Positions 8,497 to 16,455 of a stretch of DNA of 29,600 nucleotides are shown piece by piece. The stretch comes from Flavobacteriales bacterium UBA1959. GTDB taxonomy: Bacteria; Bacteroidota; Bacteroidia; Flavobacteriales_D; Sanyastnellaceae. Each line of letters starts with the position of its first letter. The stretch's first letter is position 1. The notes under the pieces were generated by a model. It was not told the DNA's origin. It ran no database searches and was given only the letters and a program-made list of their open reading frames with translations. Both the position numbers and the translations under genes were made by a program. The stretch spans positions 1 through 29,600 of the forward strand of contig DDEH01000013.1 of assembly GCA_002336085.1 (NCBI GenBank), in the 5' to 3' direction.

Positions 8497-9078
8497 ATGA
8501 ATAAAGTCCTACACACCCTCACAATGTTGTTCGCGACTACCGCTTTGTTGCTCACCGGATGCAAAGGAGGGAAAGACACCTCTTCCACCCCTGAAACCCG
8601 GGGAGAAGTTCGGATTGTTGAGTACTGCTCCGGCCCCGATTTCTTGACCAATGGCGAATATTTTCGGGCATCTGCCACTGGAACAAGCCCGCAACGAGAG
8701 ATTGCAAAGAAAATCGCGCGCCAAAATGCAGAAGCCACACTGGCGCGAGCTGTTGAAGCCACTGTCGAGATTGTTGCCGAAAACCAAGCCACACAACTCG
8801 GTTTTGGCACGACGGAAGAGGCCACAAGCAAATTCAACGAATTGTCGCGAACCATCGTCAACAAGAAGCTGACAGGAGCCATCACCATTTGCCAAGAGCT
8901 AACCATGACGGAAGGAAAAAAATACATCGCATACCTCGCCATTGAGTTAAGCGGCAGCCAATTGGCTGACGCATACGTCGAAGGATTGAAGCAAGAGGAG
9001 CGAATCCGAGCGGAATACAACTACGACCAATTCAAAGATACTTTTGAAGAGGTGATGTCTAATTACCGCGAGCAGTAA
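8497..9078 (+). CDS. LPP20-like lipoprotein, short form
   Basis: 193 residues from MNKVLHTLTM, with a clear lipoprotein signal (TTALLLTGC, C22). An in-frame ATG at 8446 would place 17 polar residues ahead of the signal and is unlikely. After a short linker comes an LPP20-like core: YFRASATGTSPQREIAKKIA, RQNAEATLARAVEATVEIV, then KKYIAYLAIELSGSQLADAY. The C-terminus is a charged helix. It lies 78 bases after the previous LPP20-like gene on the same strand and ends 22 bases before an intrinsic terminator, so it is the last gene of the three-lipoprotein unit. The function is unknown; it may form a heteromeric envelope complex with the two upstream proteins. Confidence 0.8.
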   Translation: MNKVLHTLTMLFATTALLLTGCKGGKDTSSTPETRGEVRIVEYCSGPDFLTNGEYFRASATGTSPQREIAKKIARQNAEATLARAVEATVEIVAENQATQLGFGTTEEATSKFNELSRTIVNKKLTGAITICQELTMTEGKKYIAYLAIELSGSQLADAYVEGLKQEERIRAEYNYDQFKDTFEEVMSNYREQ

Positions 9079-9100
9079 TCACTGCGCATCACACGTTTCT

Positions 9101-9140
9101 AACCCCGCTCAGGCATCTGCTTGAGTGGGGTTTTTTATTT
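9101..9140 (+). terminator. Intrinsic terminator of the three-lipoprotein unit
   Basis: An 11-bp stem (AACCCCGCTCA at 9101-9111 with TGAGTGGGGTT at 9122-9132, one G-U pair), a 10-base loop and a T-rich run (TTTTTTATTTT). The minus-strand side lacks a T run, so it probably does not stop pabA transcription. Confidence 0.9.
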
Positions 9141-9144
9141 TGTT

Positions 9145-9786
9145 TCAGGAATTATCTCGGTCAATCCAAACGGGAACGCTGGATACATCGGTCGGATGTT
9201 CGAGCCGATAGGCTCGGACAAAATCCAGCCAATTGCGCAGCATCGCTGGCCCCTGTGGCGTCAGAACAGATTCCGGATGGAATTGGACAGCTTCAATGGG
9301 CAAATAAGGATGTGAAATAGCCATGGGAAGACCATTCTCGTTTTTCGCAGTCATGACGAGATTGGGTGGAAAATTCTTTTCCTCCAGTATCCAACTATGA
9401 TAATGGCCCACACTCAACGGAGCTTTCAGCCCTTTAAAAATCCCCTTGGCAACGAACGTTGTTAGCTCAGACGCCTGGCCGTGAAGAACCCGTTCCATGT
9501 TGACAAGCGTTCCTCCAAAATGCTGAACAATTGCCTGCAAACCCAAACATACTCCCAGCATCGGCACTTGATGAGCTGCCGCAATCGGTATGATGCGCAT
9601 AAGTTGACCGGATTCGTCAGGCAGTCCAGGGCCAGGAGAGAGTACAATTCCATCAAAACGTACGATCCCAGCGGGATTGATCGCATCGTTGCGCATCACC
9701 TTCACCTCAACATCACCATGGCTGACCAGCATGTGCTCAATGTTCCATGTAAAGGAATCGTAATTATCTACCAGTAGAATGCGCAT
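9145..9786 (-). CDS. pabA: Anthranilate/aminodeoxychorismate synthase glutaminase subunit (TrpG/PabA type)
   Basis: A class I glutamine amidotransferase of 213 residues that supplies ammonia to a chorismate-using synthase. It shows LLVDNYDSFTWNIEHML at the N-terminus, LSPGPGLPDESG (oxyanion region), the nucleophile C80 in GVCLGLQA, and the His/Glu pair H170/E172 in FHPES. The start at 9786 (MRILLVDNYDSF) is set by the family N-terminus; upstream residues are unlike the family. No trpE/pabB partner or other trp gene is nearby, so whether it serves folate (pabA) or tryptophan (trpG) synthesis cannot be decided; it may serve both. A weak upstream promoter is TTG-N21-CACCTTTG (9835-9804). It diverges from ridA across 50 bases. 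Confidence 0.92.
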   Translation of the reverse strand: MRILLVDNYDSFTWNIEHMLVSHGDVEVKVMRNDAINPAGIVRFDGIVLSPGPGLPDESGQLMRIIPIAAAHQVPMLGVCLGLQAIVQHFGGTLVNMERVLHGQASELTTFVAKGIFKGLKAPLSVGHYHSWILEEKNFPPNLVMTAKNENGLPMAISHPYLPIEAVQFHPESVLTPQGPAMLRNWLDFVRAYRLEHPTDVSSVPVWIDRDNS

Positions 9787-9824
9787 TGAAGTACTTCGTG
9801 GTGCAAAGGTGGGAAATCCATTCT

Positions 9825-9832
9825 TAGCTTCG
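9825..9832 (+). promoter_or_regulatory. Weak -7-like box immediately before ridA
   Basis: TAGCTTCG differs by one base from TAnnTTTG and ends 4 bases before the ridA ATG. Included because the same spacing recurs before ispH and cinA. Confidence 0.25.
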
Positions 9833-9836
9833 CAAC

Positions 9837-10220
9837 ATGACAGACACGATTTCTTCTTCGGACGCTGCAGCACCCTTGGCATCGTATAGCCAAGCTGTTG
9901 TTGCCGGTGACTTGATGTTTGTCAGCGGCCAAATTCCAATCAATCCCGCGACGGGCGAGCTCATCAACTCTGCCATTGAGACGGCTACAGAACAGAGTTT
10001 GCTGAACGTTCAGCGAATCCTCCAAGCCGCCGGATTGGAGTTAAGCCATGTAGTAAAGTCGAGTGTTTTTCTCATCAATACGGAAGATTATCCCGGGATG
10101 GATGCGACCTACAAACGCATCATGCCCGAACCGTTTCCTGCGCGAGAAGCCATTTTTGTAGCCGGACTTCCGAAATCAGCACGCATAGAAATATCTGTGA
10201 TTGCCCATACACAACGTTAA
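9837..10220 (+). CDS. ridA: RidA family reactive intermediate/enamine deaminase
   Basis: 127 residues, the standard length for the YjgF/YER057c/UK114 family, which hydrolyses reactive enamines such as 2-aminoacrylate released by PLP enzymes. Visible family features are YSQAVVAGDLMFVSGQIP, the ATEQSLLNVQRILQAAG helix, and the catalytic-site Arg (R103) in PFPAREAIFVAGLPKSARIE with E118. The N-terminus differs slightly from the usual APxAxGxYSQA. The protein is a cytosolic trimer in characterised members. It diverges from pabA and is followed 19 bases later by a small membrane protein gene, then by convergent lptD. Confidence 0.93.
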   Translation: MTDTISSSDAAAPLASYSQAVVAGDLMFVSGQIPINPATGELINSAIETATEQSLLNVQRILQAAGLELSHVVKSSVFLINTEDYPGMDATYKRIMPEPFPAREAIFVAGLPKSARIEISVIAHTQR

Positions 10221-10239
10221 CCTTAGGACCCCTTTTGCC

Positions 10240-10404
10240 ATGTTTTTTAAGAAAATACTCTACTATTTGAATCCTGTAAACTTGTTTCACCGCGACCCTG
10301 AGGCGGACGTGAATTTGCGCATGATGCATGGCGTCAACAAGATCAGTTTCATCATGTTTGTGTTGTGCCTAGTCGTTATGTTGGTTCGCTGGATAGCACG
10401 ATAA
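10240..10404 (+). CDS. Small conserved membrane protein (DUF6728-like)
   Basis: 54 residues starting MFFKKILYYLNPVNLFHRDP, then a conserved-looking NLRMMHGVNKIS and one membrane helix (FIMFVLCLVVMLVRWIAR). The KxIxYxL...MHGxNKIS plus single TM pattern matches a small Bacteroidetes family that I recall as DUF6728; no function is known to me. A longer reading from 10201 would overlap ridA by 20 bases and adds nothing family-like, so the ATG at 10240 is preferred. The gene is downstream of ridA on the same strand and converges on lptD. Confidence 0.75.
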   Translation: MFFKKILYYLNPVNLFHRDPEADVNLRMMHGVNKISFIMFVLCLVVMLVRWIAR

Positions 10405-10422
10405 AATAACGATCTTCGCTCC

Positions 10423-10440
10423 CTAAAGCGGCCGCTTTAG
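10423..10440. repeat. Perfect 18-bp palindrome at the lptD stop codon
   Basis: CTAAAGCGGCCGCTTTAG reads the same on both strands and contains the lptD TAA. As RNA it could fold to a 7-bp stem with a GGCC loop. It lies between convergent genes but has no T run on either side, so it is at best a weak terminator; it could equally be a protein-binding site. Confidence 0.6.
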
Positions 10441-12908
10441 AACAGCAAATCAGTGTTGTTATTGCGGTATTCTACTTTCAGATCTTTGAGCATAGACGCT
10501 TTGATATTTAGACGCAGGTAGATGCTCTTGCGCACACCAATGGGCACCCAATTAACGGACAACTCCCAGCAGTGTAAATCCCAATAAACATCCAATTGCG
10601 TGGGCGTCCATTCTTTTCGAACAATGTCATAACCAGTGTTGATGTTGACCCGCCATTTGTCCATGATTTCTATGGAACCGCGCACCCGAGCACTTTGGGT
10701 CAAGATCAACGTGTCTCGTTGGGTAGCCACTTGCCAATTTTTTCGCAAGTCCAAGTTATAGTCAGCACGGAAGTTCCAGGGCAAAAGTTCGTCACTGCCG
10801 CCATTGAAAGAACTTCCCAATGCAGCGTTCGCTCGCGTCATCCTCAATGCTGGCTGGCCTTGTTTGACGAGAAATTCGTCGATGCGCTGGCCACTCGAGT
10901 CTCTCGCATATGCACTGTGAGCAATCCCTAAATTGACTCGGACCCGGTTGAATAAATCCGTATTCGCCCGCGTCACGACGTCGCTCAGACCCAAAGAGTC
11001 CGCAATGAAGTTGTAATTGGCAGAAGTCACCACGTTGTCTATCAAACGGACTTTGCGAACATCACCGGTGGCTTTGTCCAATACTTTGGCTTCAATGTTC
11101 TGGCTAAGGCTAAAATTCACCGCTCCCGATGCACGAATATCCTGGGGGACAAAACGGTTGAGGCTATACGGGTTAAAATCATACGATTCGTCATTCAGGA
11201 TTGCGGTTCGGGTGCGCTGCAATTCTGGTGTATAGCTCAAGCCCATGGTCGGGCTCAATACGTGACGAATGGCTTGAACACTGCGTTCAGGGTCAAATTC
11301 AAACGTGCCATAAAAGCGGGTCGACGCATTGGCGGAGAGACGCCAGTCTCGGGTTGTTTGGAAAACGGATAACGTATCCGTCAACTGCTGCACCGCTCCG
11401 GTTTCGTCCTCTATCAGTGAGCCATTGAGTTCTTGAAAAGCCCAGAACTCGTTGTACTGAAAGCTAGGCGTAATACTGATAAAACCGAGTCGCATTTGAC
11501 TGGAGGCCGAAGCATTGTGCTTGATCCCGTTTCGGAAGGAAACATTCGACCAATCGCCCGCTAGAAAAACGCTATCCGGCGCCTGCATTGTTTGTTCGAA
11601 TCGTGAAGATGCCGTGATGGCCACCTCATCCAACAACCGAATACGTGAAGAATTCACTCCTAGCAACTTGGCTAGACTCGTGCGCTGCAGATTAAGCGTC
11701 AAGGAAGGTGCGGTTACATTCACATTTCCCGTCTGTGAGTTCTGTGAATGACGGGCGCTAAGTGCCAGAGATATCGGCTTTCCAGGAAACGATCGGGAAT
11801 ACTGAATACTCGATTGAAATGTATTGGTCAGATAATCTTGCTGATTGCTTGTGATGTTGGATTGAAAATGATTGTTGGACCCAAAATTGACACTCGTATT
11901 GAACCGACTATTGGGCCGTGCCCGGTTGTCCTGGCTGTGACTCCATCGGACAAAGAATTGATTGGAAACTGAAAGTGTGGGCAGGCCGGTAAATCCATCT
12001 CGGAAACGCTGATAGCTCAGGTTCAAGTTACCGCTTGCGCGATAACGAATCCGGTAATTGGTGCTGCTTCTCAGCGCCCACGAGCCGCCCGTGTAAATGT
12101 CCCCCGTCAAACGCGTGTCTGCATACTCGCCAATTGGCATGTAATAGCCCAAGTCTTTGAGAAAAAATCCCAAAGCACCTCCATTGCCATACCCGGGCAT
12201 AAGCAAGCCGTGGCTCCTCTTATCCGGGGGTGTAGGAAACCATCCGAATGGGAGCGCCAGTGGCGTAGGGATTTTTCGAAATTTCAAGTAAAAAGGCCCT
12301 GAAACCACCTTCTTTCCCGGAATCATGATGGCGCGCTTCAAATGAAAGTGAAAGTGCGGGTTGTCCGCATTGCATGTGGTGAATTTGGCATTGGCAACAT
12401 GGATGCGCGTGTCCGTCTGGCGTTTGGCAATTTCGGCGTGGAACACGGATTCTCCCTGCACTGTTACGGCTTTTCGACTCAATCCTCGACGGGTCTTCAA
12501 ATCGAAACACAACTCATCTTGTTCAAACGTTTGTCCACCTTGGTTCATTACCGGTCGACCAATCCAATCTCCCAATGAATCGCGCACTCCATATGCACAC
12601 GCTTGGTTCTTTTTTGAACTGTATACAATTCGATATGCTTCCAATCGGATGTCGTCCATAGCGACGAATGCATTGCCGAAAAGTTCAACCTCAGATGTAA
12701 TAGAATTGACGCGAGTAGAGTCATCCGCCCCCCAGTCCACATCAAAACTATCCTCTGTTGCGGACGGGACTTGCAAGGAATCAACACCTTGAACGTCCGT
12801 TTGAGCGCACAAAATAACCGGTGCGCTTATCCACATCAGAGCACGGAAAATCAGTGAGAGACAGACGACGCGGATGGGTCGTGACGTTTTAGATTTGATG
12901 GAACACAT
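10437..12908 (-). CDS. lptD: LPS-assembly outer-membrane protein LptD, Bacteroidetes type
   Basis: LptD inserts lipopolysaccharide into the outer leaflet of the outer membrane. From the ATG at 12908 the 823-residue protein has a basic n-region and hydrophobic core (RPIRVVCLSLIFRALMWISA) with likely cleavage after ILCA. Next is an OstA/LptA-like jellyroll (SEVELFGNAFVAMDDIRLEA, YGVRDSLGDWIGRPVM, FDLKTRRGLSRKA), then the conserved GPFYLKFRKIPTPLALPFGWFP turn and a long Ser/Asn-rich beta-barrel with alternating aromatic strands. A longer frame begins at 13016, but the signal peptide fixes the start at 12908. This ATG overlaps the divergent amidase ATG in the same CATG. A TAATTTTG box lies 11 bases upstream, inside the amidase gene. 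Confidence 0.9.
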   Translation of the reverse strand: MCSIKSKTSRPIRVVCLSLIFRALMWISAPVILCAQTDVQGVDSLQVPSATEDSFDVDWGADDSTRVNSITSEVELFGNAFVAMDDIRLEAYRIVYSSKKNQACAYGVRDSLGDWIGRPVMNQGGQTFEQDELCFDLKTRRGLSRKAVTVQGESVFHAEIAKRQTDTRIHVANAKFTTCNADNPHFHFHLKRAIMIPGKKVVSGPFYLKFRKIPTPLALPFGWFPTPPDKRSHGLLMPGYGNGGALGFFLKDLGYYMPIGEYADTRLTGDIYTGGSWALRSSTNYRIRYRASGNLNLSYQRFRDGFTGLPTLSVSNQFFVRWSHSQDNRARPNSRFNTSVNFGSNNHFQSNITSNQQDYLTNTFQSSIQYSRSFPGKPISLALSARHSQNSQTGNVNVTAPSLTLNLQRTSLAKLLGVNSSRIRLLDEVAITASSRFEQTMQAPDSVFLAGDWSNVSFRNGIKHNASASSQMRLGFISITPSFQYNEFWAFQELNGSLIEDETGAVQQLTDTLSVFQTTRDWRLSANASTRFYGTFEFDPERSVQAIRHVLSPTMGLSYTPELQRTRTAILNDESYDFNPYSLNRFVPQDIRASGAVNFSLSQNIEAKVLDKATGDVRKVRLIDNVVTSANYNFIADSLGLSDVVTRANTDLFNRVRVNLGIAHSAYARDSSGQRIDEFLVKQGQPALRMTRANAALGSSFNGGSDELLPWNFRADYNLDLRKNWQVATQRDTLILTQSARVRGSIEIMDKWRVNINTGYDIVRKEWTPTQLDVYWDLHCWELSVNWVPIGVRKSIYLRLNIKASMLKDLKVEYRNNNTDLLF
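12890..12897 (+). promoter_or_regulatory. Candidate -7 box for the amidase/MCE/Fe-S run, inside lptD
   Basis: TAGATTTG matches TAnnTTTG exactly and ends 9 bases before the ATG at 12907. It lies wholly within the lptD signal-peptide coding region. Confidence 0.5.
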
Positions 12909-14049
12909 GGAACGGCAGTCAAAATTAACAAAACAAGCGGTCCTGTGGGCCATGGGAGGACTGATATTCCTATCTGTTTCATTTGCCCCTGTTGCTCCAA
13001 GCATGGTTTTGGTCATTGATGCTGGTCACGGAGGGAAGGATCCTGGCAATTTAGGTACCGGAAGATTCAAATCTACTGAAAAGACAGTGACATTGGATGT
13101 GGCTCTGCTCCTTCGCGACTACATCTCCGAACGTTTTCCTGATGTAGAAATTGTCATGACCCGCGACGGGGACACGTATCCAAAAATTCGCGAGCGCGTG
13201 AAACTCGCCAACAATATCAACGCAGATCTTTTCATGAGTATCCATTGCGATGCATTCACAAGTCCCAACGCTCTTGGTTCAAGCACATTTGTAATGGGAA
13301 TGGACAGGAGCGAAGAAAGCCTCAGGGTATCCATGCAAGAAAACGCCTTCATCTCCCAAGAGCGGGATTACGAATCTTTTTACGAAGGTTTCAATCCAGA
13401 CGATCCTGACACCTATATCGCGCTGAGCCTGCGGCAGTCTGTTTTCCTCCAGCAGAGCCTTGAACTTGGCAGCTTGATCCAAGCTCAATTCAAACAGCGT
13501 GTCGGACGCAAAGACCGAGGCGTTCGGCAAGCCGGCTATTATGTGACCTCCTTCACGCAGATGCCCTCTGTCCTCGTAGAACTTGGGTTTTTGACCAACC
13601 CTGTGGAAGAAGAGTTCTTGAATTCCAATTCAGGCAAAGAACTCATGGCCTCTGCTCTGCTCCGGGCCTTCAGAACGTACAAAGAGAAACACCACCCCTC
13701 TCCCAATCCTACTCTCGAGACAAACCATCAAAATAAAATAGAAACTGCTGAAAACGAGGCATATATGTTACCAGACTCAGCGCTGTCATCCCCCACTTTT
13801 CGTGTCCAAATTATGACTTCTGGTCTACCGCTTGAGCAAGACAACAATCGCTTGCAAGGTCTCCAGCCGGTCGTAGAGTATCTTCGTAATGGTCTTTACA
13901 AATATGCCGTTGGAAACTGTTCTCAGTCGGCAGAAGCCAATAAGTTGAAATTACAATTGCAAAAGCGAGGTTTCGCAGATGCCTTTGTCGTTAAATTTGA
14001 GGGGACATCATTTGAATCCCAAGGCGTAAAACCCATTCGCAAAAACTGA
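12907..14049 (+). CDS. N-acetylmuramoyl-L-alanine amidase (Amidase_3) with C-terminal SPOR-like domain
   Basis: A zinc amidase that cleaves the amide bond between MurNAc and the peptide stem. From the ATG at 12907 (380 aa) it has an N-terminal membrane/signal segment (AVLWAMGGLIFLSVSFAPVA), then the Amidase_3 domain: VIDAGHGGKDPG (zinc ligand H41), STEKTV (E58), SIHCDAF (H113) and VLVELGFLTN (catalytic E225). A Pro/Asn/Thr-rich linker (262-292) leads to a SPOR-like region (297-365, FRVQIMTSG ... AEANKLKLQLQKRGFADAFV), which in other proteins binds denuded glycan at division sites. ATGs at 12898 and 12874 are alternatives, but the 12890-12897 box favours 12907. It is the first gene of a long plus-strand run. 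Confidence 0.93.
   Translation: MERQSKLTKQAVLWAMGGLIFLSVSFAPVAPSMVLVIDAGHGGKDPGNLGTGRFKSTEKTVTLDVALLLRDYISERFPDVEIVMTRDGDTYPKIRERVKLANNINADLFMSIHCDAFTSPNALGSSTFVMGMDRSEESLRVSMQENAFISQERDYESFYEGFNPDDPDTYIALSLRQSVFLQQSLELGSLIQAQFKQRVGRKDRGVRQAGYYVTSFTQMPSVLVELGFLTNPVEEEFLNSNSGKELMASALLRAFRTYKEKHHPSPNPTLETNHQNKIETAENEAYMLPDSALSSPTFRVQIMTSGLPLEQDNNRLQGLQPVVEYLRNGLYKYAVGNCSQSAEANKLKLQLQKRGFADAFVVKFEGTSFESQGVKPIRKN
12920..12927 (-). promoter_or_regulatory. Candidate lptD -7 box, inside the amidase gene
   Basis: Minus-strand TAATTTTG matches TAnnTTTG exactly and ends 11 bases before the lptD ATG at 12908. It falls within codons 5-7 of the amidase. Confidence 0.5.
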
Positions 14050-14054
14050 ACCAC

Positions 14055-15107
14055 GTGGCCACAGTATCAAAAGAATTTAGGATTGGAGCGCTTATCATAG
14101 GCGGTCTTATATTGCTCGTGCTTGGCGTCAACTACCTGAAGGGATTCAATCCATTCCATCCGTCTAACACGTACTATGCCGCCTATTCCGCCATTGATGG
14201 TCTCGCCGTGTCTAATCCGGTAGTAGTCAATGGTTTCAAAGTTGGACAAGTAACAGAAGTGGGGTTTTCAAATCTTGGAGACGGCTCGCTGATTGTCACC
14301 TTTGAAATTGAACAATCTGCCCTTCGAATTCCCCGCGACACCCGTGCCAAGATTGTTTCCAGTGACTTCTTTGGAACCAAGGCTATTGATTTGATTGCGG
14401 GCGAGGACGAAGAGCTTGCCGTGCCCGGCGACACGCTGATAAGCGACTTAGAAATGGGCATTGCTGAAGCGGTTCGAATCGAACTGATCCCACTCAAAAA
14501 CAAGACAGACCAATTGATTGATGGAGTCGACGACATCTTGGAGAATCTGAAAGCGGTGTTCGAAGCAGATGCCACCCTCGGACTTCCGACCGCATTCGAA
14601 AGCATCCAACGCACCGTCGAAAGCTTGGAAAAAACCTCCATCCAACTGGATAATATGGTCGCAGAAAATCGCACCAGCCTCAATGGAATCATGACGAATG
14701 TAGAAGGCATAACCTCAAACATCAAAGCGCACAATGATGACCTGGCCAATGTGATGGAAAACTTCTCCGAAATTTCTGACTCGCTTGCAGCTGTAAACTT
14801 TGCCGAGACGGTCAAACGTGCAAACTCTGCCCTCACGCATGTGGATGAAATCACGCGCAAAATCAATATGGGTGAAGGCTCCCTGGGGCAGCTAGTCAAT
14901 AGCGATTCTTTGCACGACGGATTAATTGCCACCAACAATGAGCTCCAATACCTCATCAACGACCTATACCTTAATCCCTGGCGCTATGTGCGTGTTTCAG
15001 TATTTGGGAAAAAACAAGAAAAAGCATTATCTCGAAAAGAGTTGAAGAAATTGAAAGAGATTATCGAACAACAGTTGGATGAACGCGAAGAAAACCAACA
15101 GCCCTAA
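14055..15107 (+). CDS. MlaD/MCE family lipid-transport protein
   Basis: 350 residues from a GTG start 5 bases after the amidase stop. One N-terminal membrane anchor (FRIGALIIGGLILLVLGVNYL) precedes a single MCE domain at about 38-115 (YYAAYSAIDGLAVSNPVVVN, FKVGQVTEVGF, IPRDTRAKIVSSDFFGTKAI). The remaining C-terminal half is predicted helical and coiled (ELIPLKNKTDQLIDGVDDIL; repeated hydrophobic heptads through 280), ending in a charged tail. MCE proteins form hexameric rings carrying phospholipids across the periplasm with an MlaE permease and MlaF ATPase; neither is in this window, so they must be encoded elsewhere if used. It is followed 25 bases later by the Fe-S protein genes. Confidence 0.92.
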   Translation: MATVSKEFRIGALIIGGLILLVLGVNYLKGFNPFHPSNTYYAAYSAIDGLAVSNPVVVNGFKVGQVTEVGFSNLGDGSLIVTFEIEQSALRIPRDTRAKIVSSDFFGTKAIDLIAGEDEELAVPGDTLISDLEMGIAEAVRIELIPLKNKTDQLIDGVDDILENLKAVFEADATLGLPTAFESIQRTVESLEKTSIQLDNMVAENRTSLNGIMTNVEGITSNIKAHNDDLANVMENFSEISDSLAAVNFAETVKRANSALTHVDEITRKINMGEGSLGQLVNSDSLHDGLIATNNELQYLINDLYLNPWRYVRVSVFGKKQEKALSRKELKKLKEIIEQQLDEREENQQP

Positions 15108-15132
15108 TTACCCACTCAGAAAGCGTTAAACG

Positions 15133-16449
15133 ATGTTGAGCCAATTGCTATTTCTTGTTATTCTGGGCACAGCCAGTTTCTTTTTTGCGAAGCGCATCAG
15201 CGTAATTCGTCGCAACATTCTTTCTGGAATCGATTGGGATGGCAGTGACCGCAAAGCCGAGCGATGGAAAACTATGGCACGCGTAGCATTGGGACAAGGA
15301 AAGATGACCGCGCGACCTGTTGCAGGAATCATGCACATCATCATATATGTTGGATTTGTCCTTATCAATATTGAAATGCTCGAGATTGTCATCGACGGGC
15401 TTTTTGGTACTCACCGTGTTTTTGCTTTTCTCGGGGACTTTTACAACTTCCTTATTGCTTCATTTGAATGGCTTGCCGCCGGAGTGATCTTTGCATGTGT
15501 CGTGTTTTTTATCCGTCGAAACGGAATGGCTTTGGCGCGATTGACCTCCAAAGACTTACAAGGCTGGCCATCCCTCGACGCCAATATCATTTTGGTGGCC
15601 GAAGTGATTTTGATGTTTGCTTTCCTCAGTATGAATGCGGCAGACGGCATTGCACAATCCCGCGGCCTTGATCATTACACCATAGCCGGATCTTTCCCCG
15701 TGAGCAGCTTCCTCATGCCGCTGTATGCTGGCCTTACGGATGCTGGTGTCATCGCAGTGGAACGAGGCATGTGGTGGGCACACATTATCGGAGTACTGTC
15801 TTTCCTTGTGTATGTGCCTTATTCCAAGCATTTCCATATCATGCTGGCGTTTCCCAACACCTACTTCTCCAACCTCAAAGCACCTGCTGCGATGGACAAC
15901 ATGGCGGCGGTTACAAAAGAAGTCCAATTGATGATGGACCCCAGTGCTGACCCATTTGCCGCTGCACCTGCCGATGAAGTTCCTTCAAAATTTGGTGCAA
16001 AAGACGCACCCGATTTGACGTGGAAGCAGCTGATGGAAGCATACACCTGCACAGAATGCGGTCGATGTACCTCCGAGTGCCCGGCTAATCAGACGGGAAA
16101 GCTTCTCAGCCCCCGAAAAATAATGATGTCAACGCGCGATAGAATCGAAGAAATTGGGGCGGCTCGTGAAGCCAATGGTGGCGAATGGAAGCCCGATGGA
16201 AAATCCTTGTTGGGCGACTGGATCACGGAGGAAGAATTGTGGGCATGCACAAGCTGCCAAGCGTGCGTGCAGGCTTGCCCGATCAACATTAGCCCCATGG
16301 GCATCATCTTGGACATGCGCAGAAGTCTGATTATGGAAGATAGCAAATCGCCTGAATCCATCACTTCGATGTTCAACAATATCGAAAACAACGGAGCGCC
16401 TTGGGCGTTTCCCGCTGGCGACCGAGGGAACTGGACCAAAGAAGTTTAA
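15133..16449 (+). CDS. Membrane-bound (Fe-S)-binding protein, HdrE/NarI-like plus two [4Fe-4S] clusters
   Basis: 438 residues. The N-terminal ~240 contain about five to six membrane helices with His residues placed as possible haem b ligands (H68 in GIMHIIIYVGF, H217 in WWAHIIG, H233/H235 in SKHFHIMLAF). The C-terminal domain holds two ferredoxin-type clusters, CTECGRCTSECP (C306, C309, C312, C316) and CTSCQACVQACP (C372, C375, C378, C382). This is the layout of HdrD/GlpC-related membrane electron-transfer proteins; the donor and acceptor are unknown. It is tightly linked (6-base gap) to a CCG-domain protein, which together would mimic a split HdrED-like complex. The pair is common in Bacteroidetes beside MCE and amidase genes (recalled, not checked). 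Confidence 0.88.
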   Translation: MLSQLLFLVILGTASFFFAKRISVIRRNILSGIDWDGSDRKAERWKTMARVALGQGKMTARPVAGIMHIIIYVGFVLINIEMLEIVIDGLFGTHRVFAFLGDFYNFLIASFEWLAAGVIFACVVFFIRRNGMALARLTSKDLQGWPSLDANIILVAEVILMFAFLSMNAADGIAQSRGLDHYTIAGSFPVSSFLMPLYAGLTDAGVIAVERGMWWAHIIGVLSFLVYVPYSKHFHIMLAFPNTYFSNLKAPAAMDNMAAVTKEVQLMMDPSADPFAAAPADEVPSKFGAKDAPDLTWKQLMEAYTCTECGRCTSECPANQTGKLLSPRKIMMSTRDRIEEIGAAREANGGEWKPDGKSLLGDWITEEELWACTSCQACVQACPINISPMGIILDMRRSLIMEDSKSPESITSMFNNIENNGAPWAFPAGDRGNWTKEV

Positions 16450-16455
16450 ACCGAA

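Noticed and set aside
9145..9882. Longer N-terminus for the glutamine amidotransferase (from 9882)
   Set aside because: The extra 32 residues are unlike the family, overlap ridA and precede the conserved MRILLVDNYDSF start.
9145..10220. pabA and ridA as a functional divergent pair
   Set aside because: Both are widespread housekeeping genes; sharing a 50-base gap is not enough to argue for a joint pathway.
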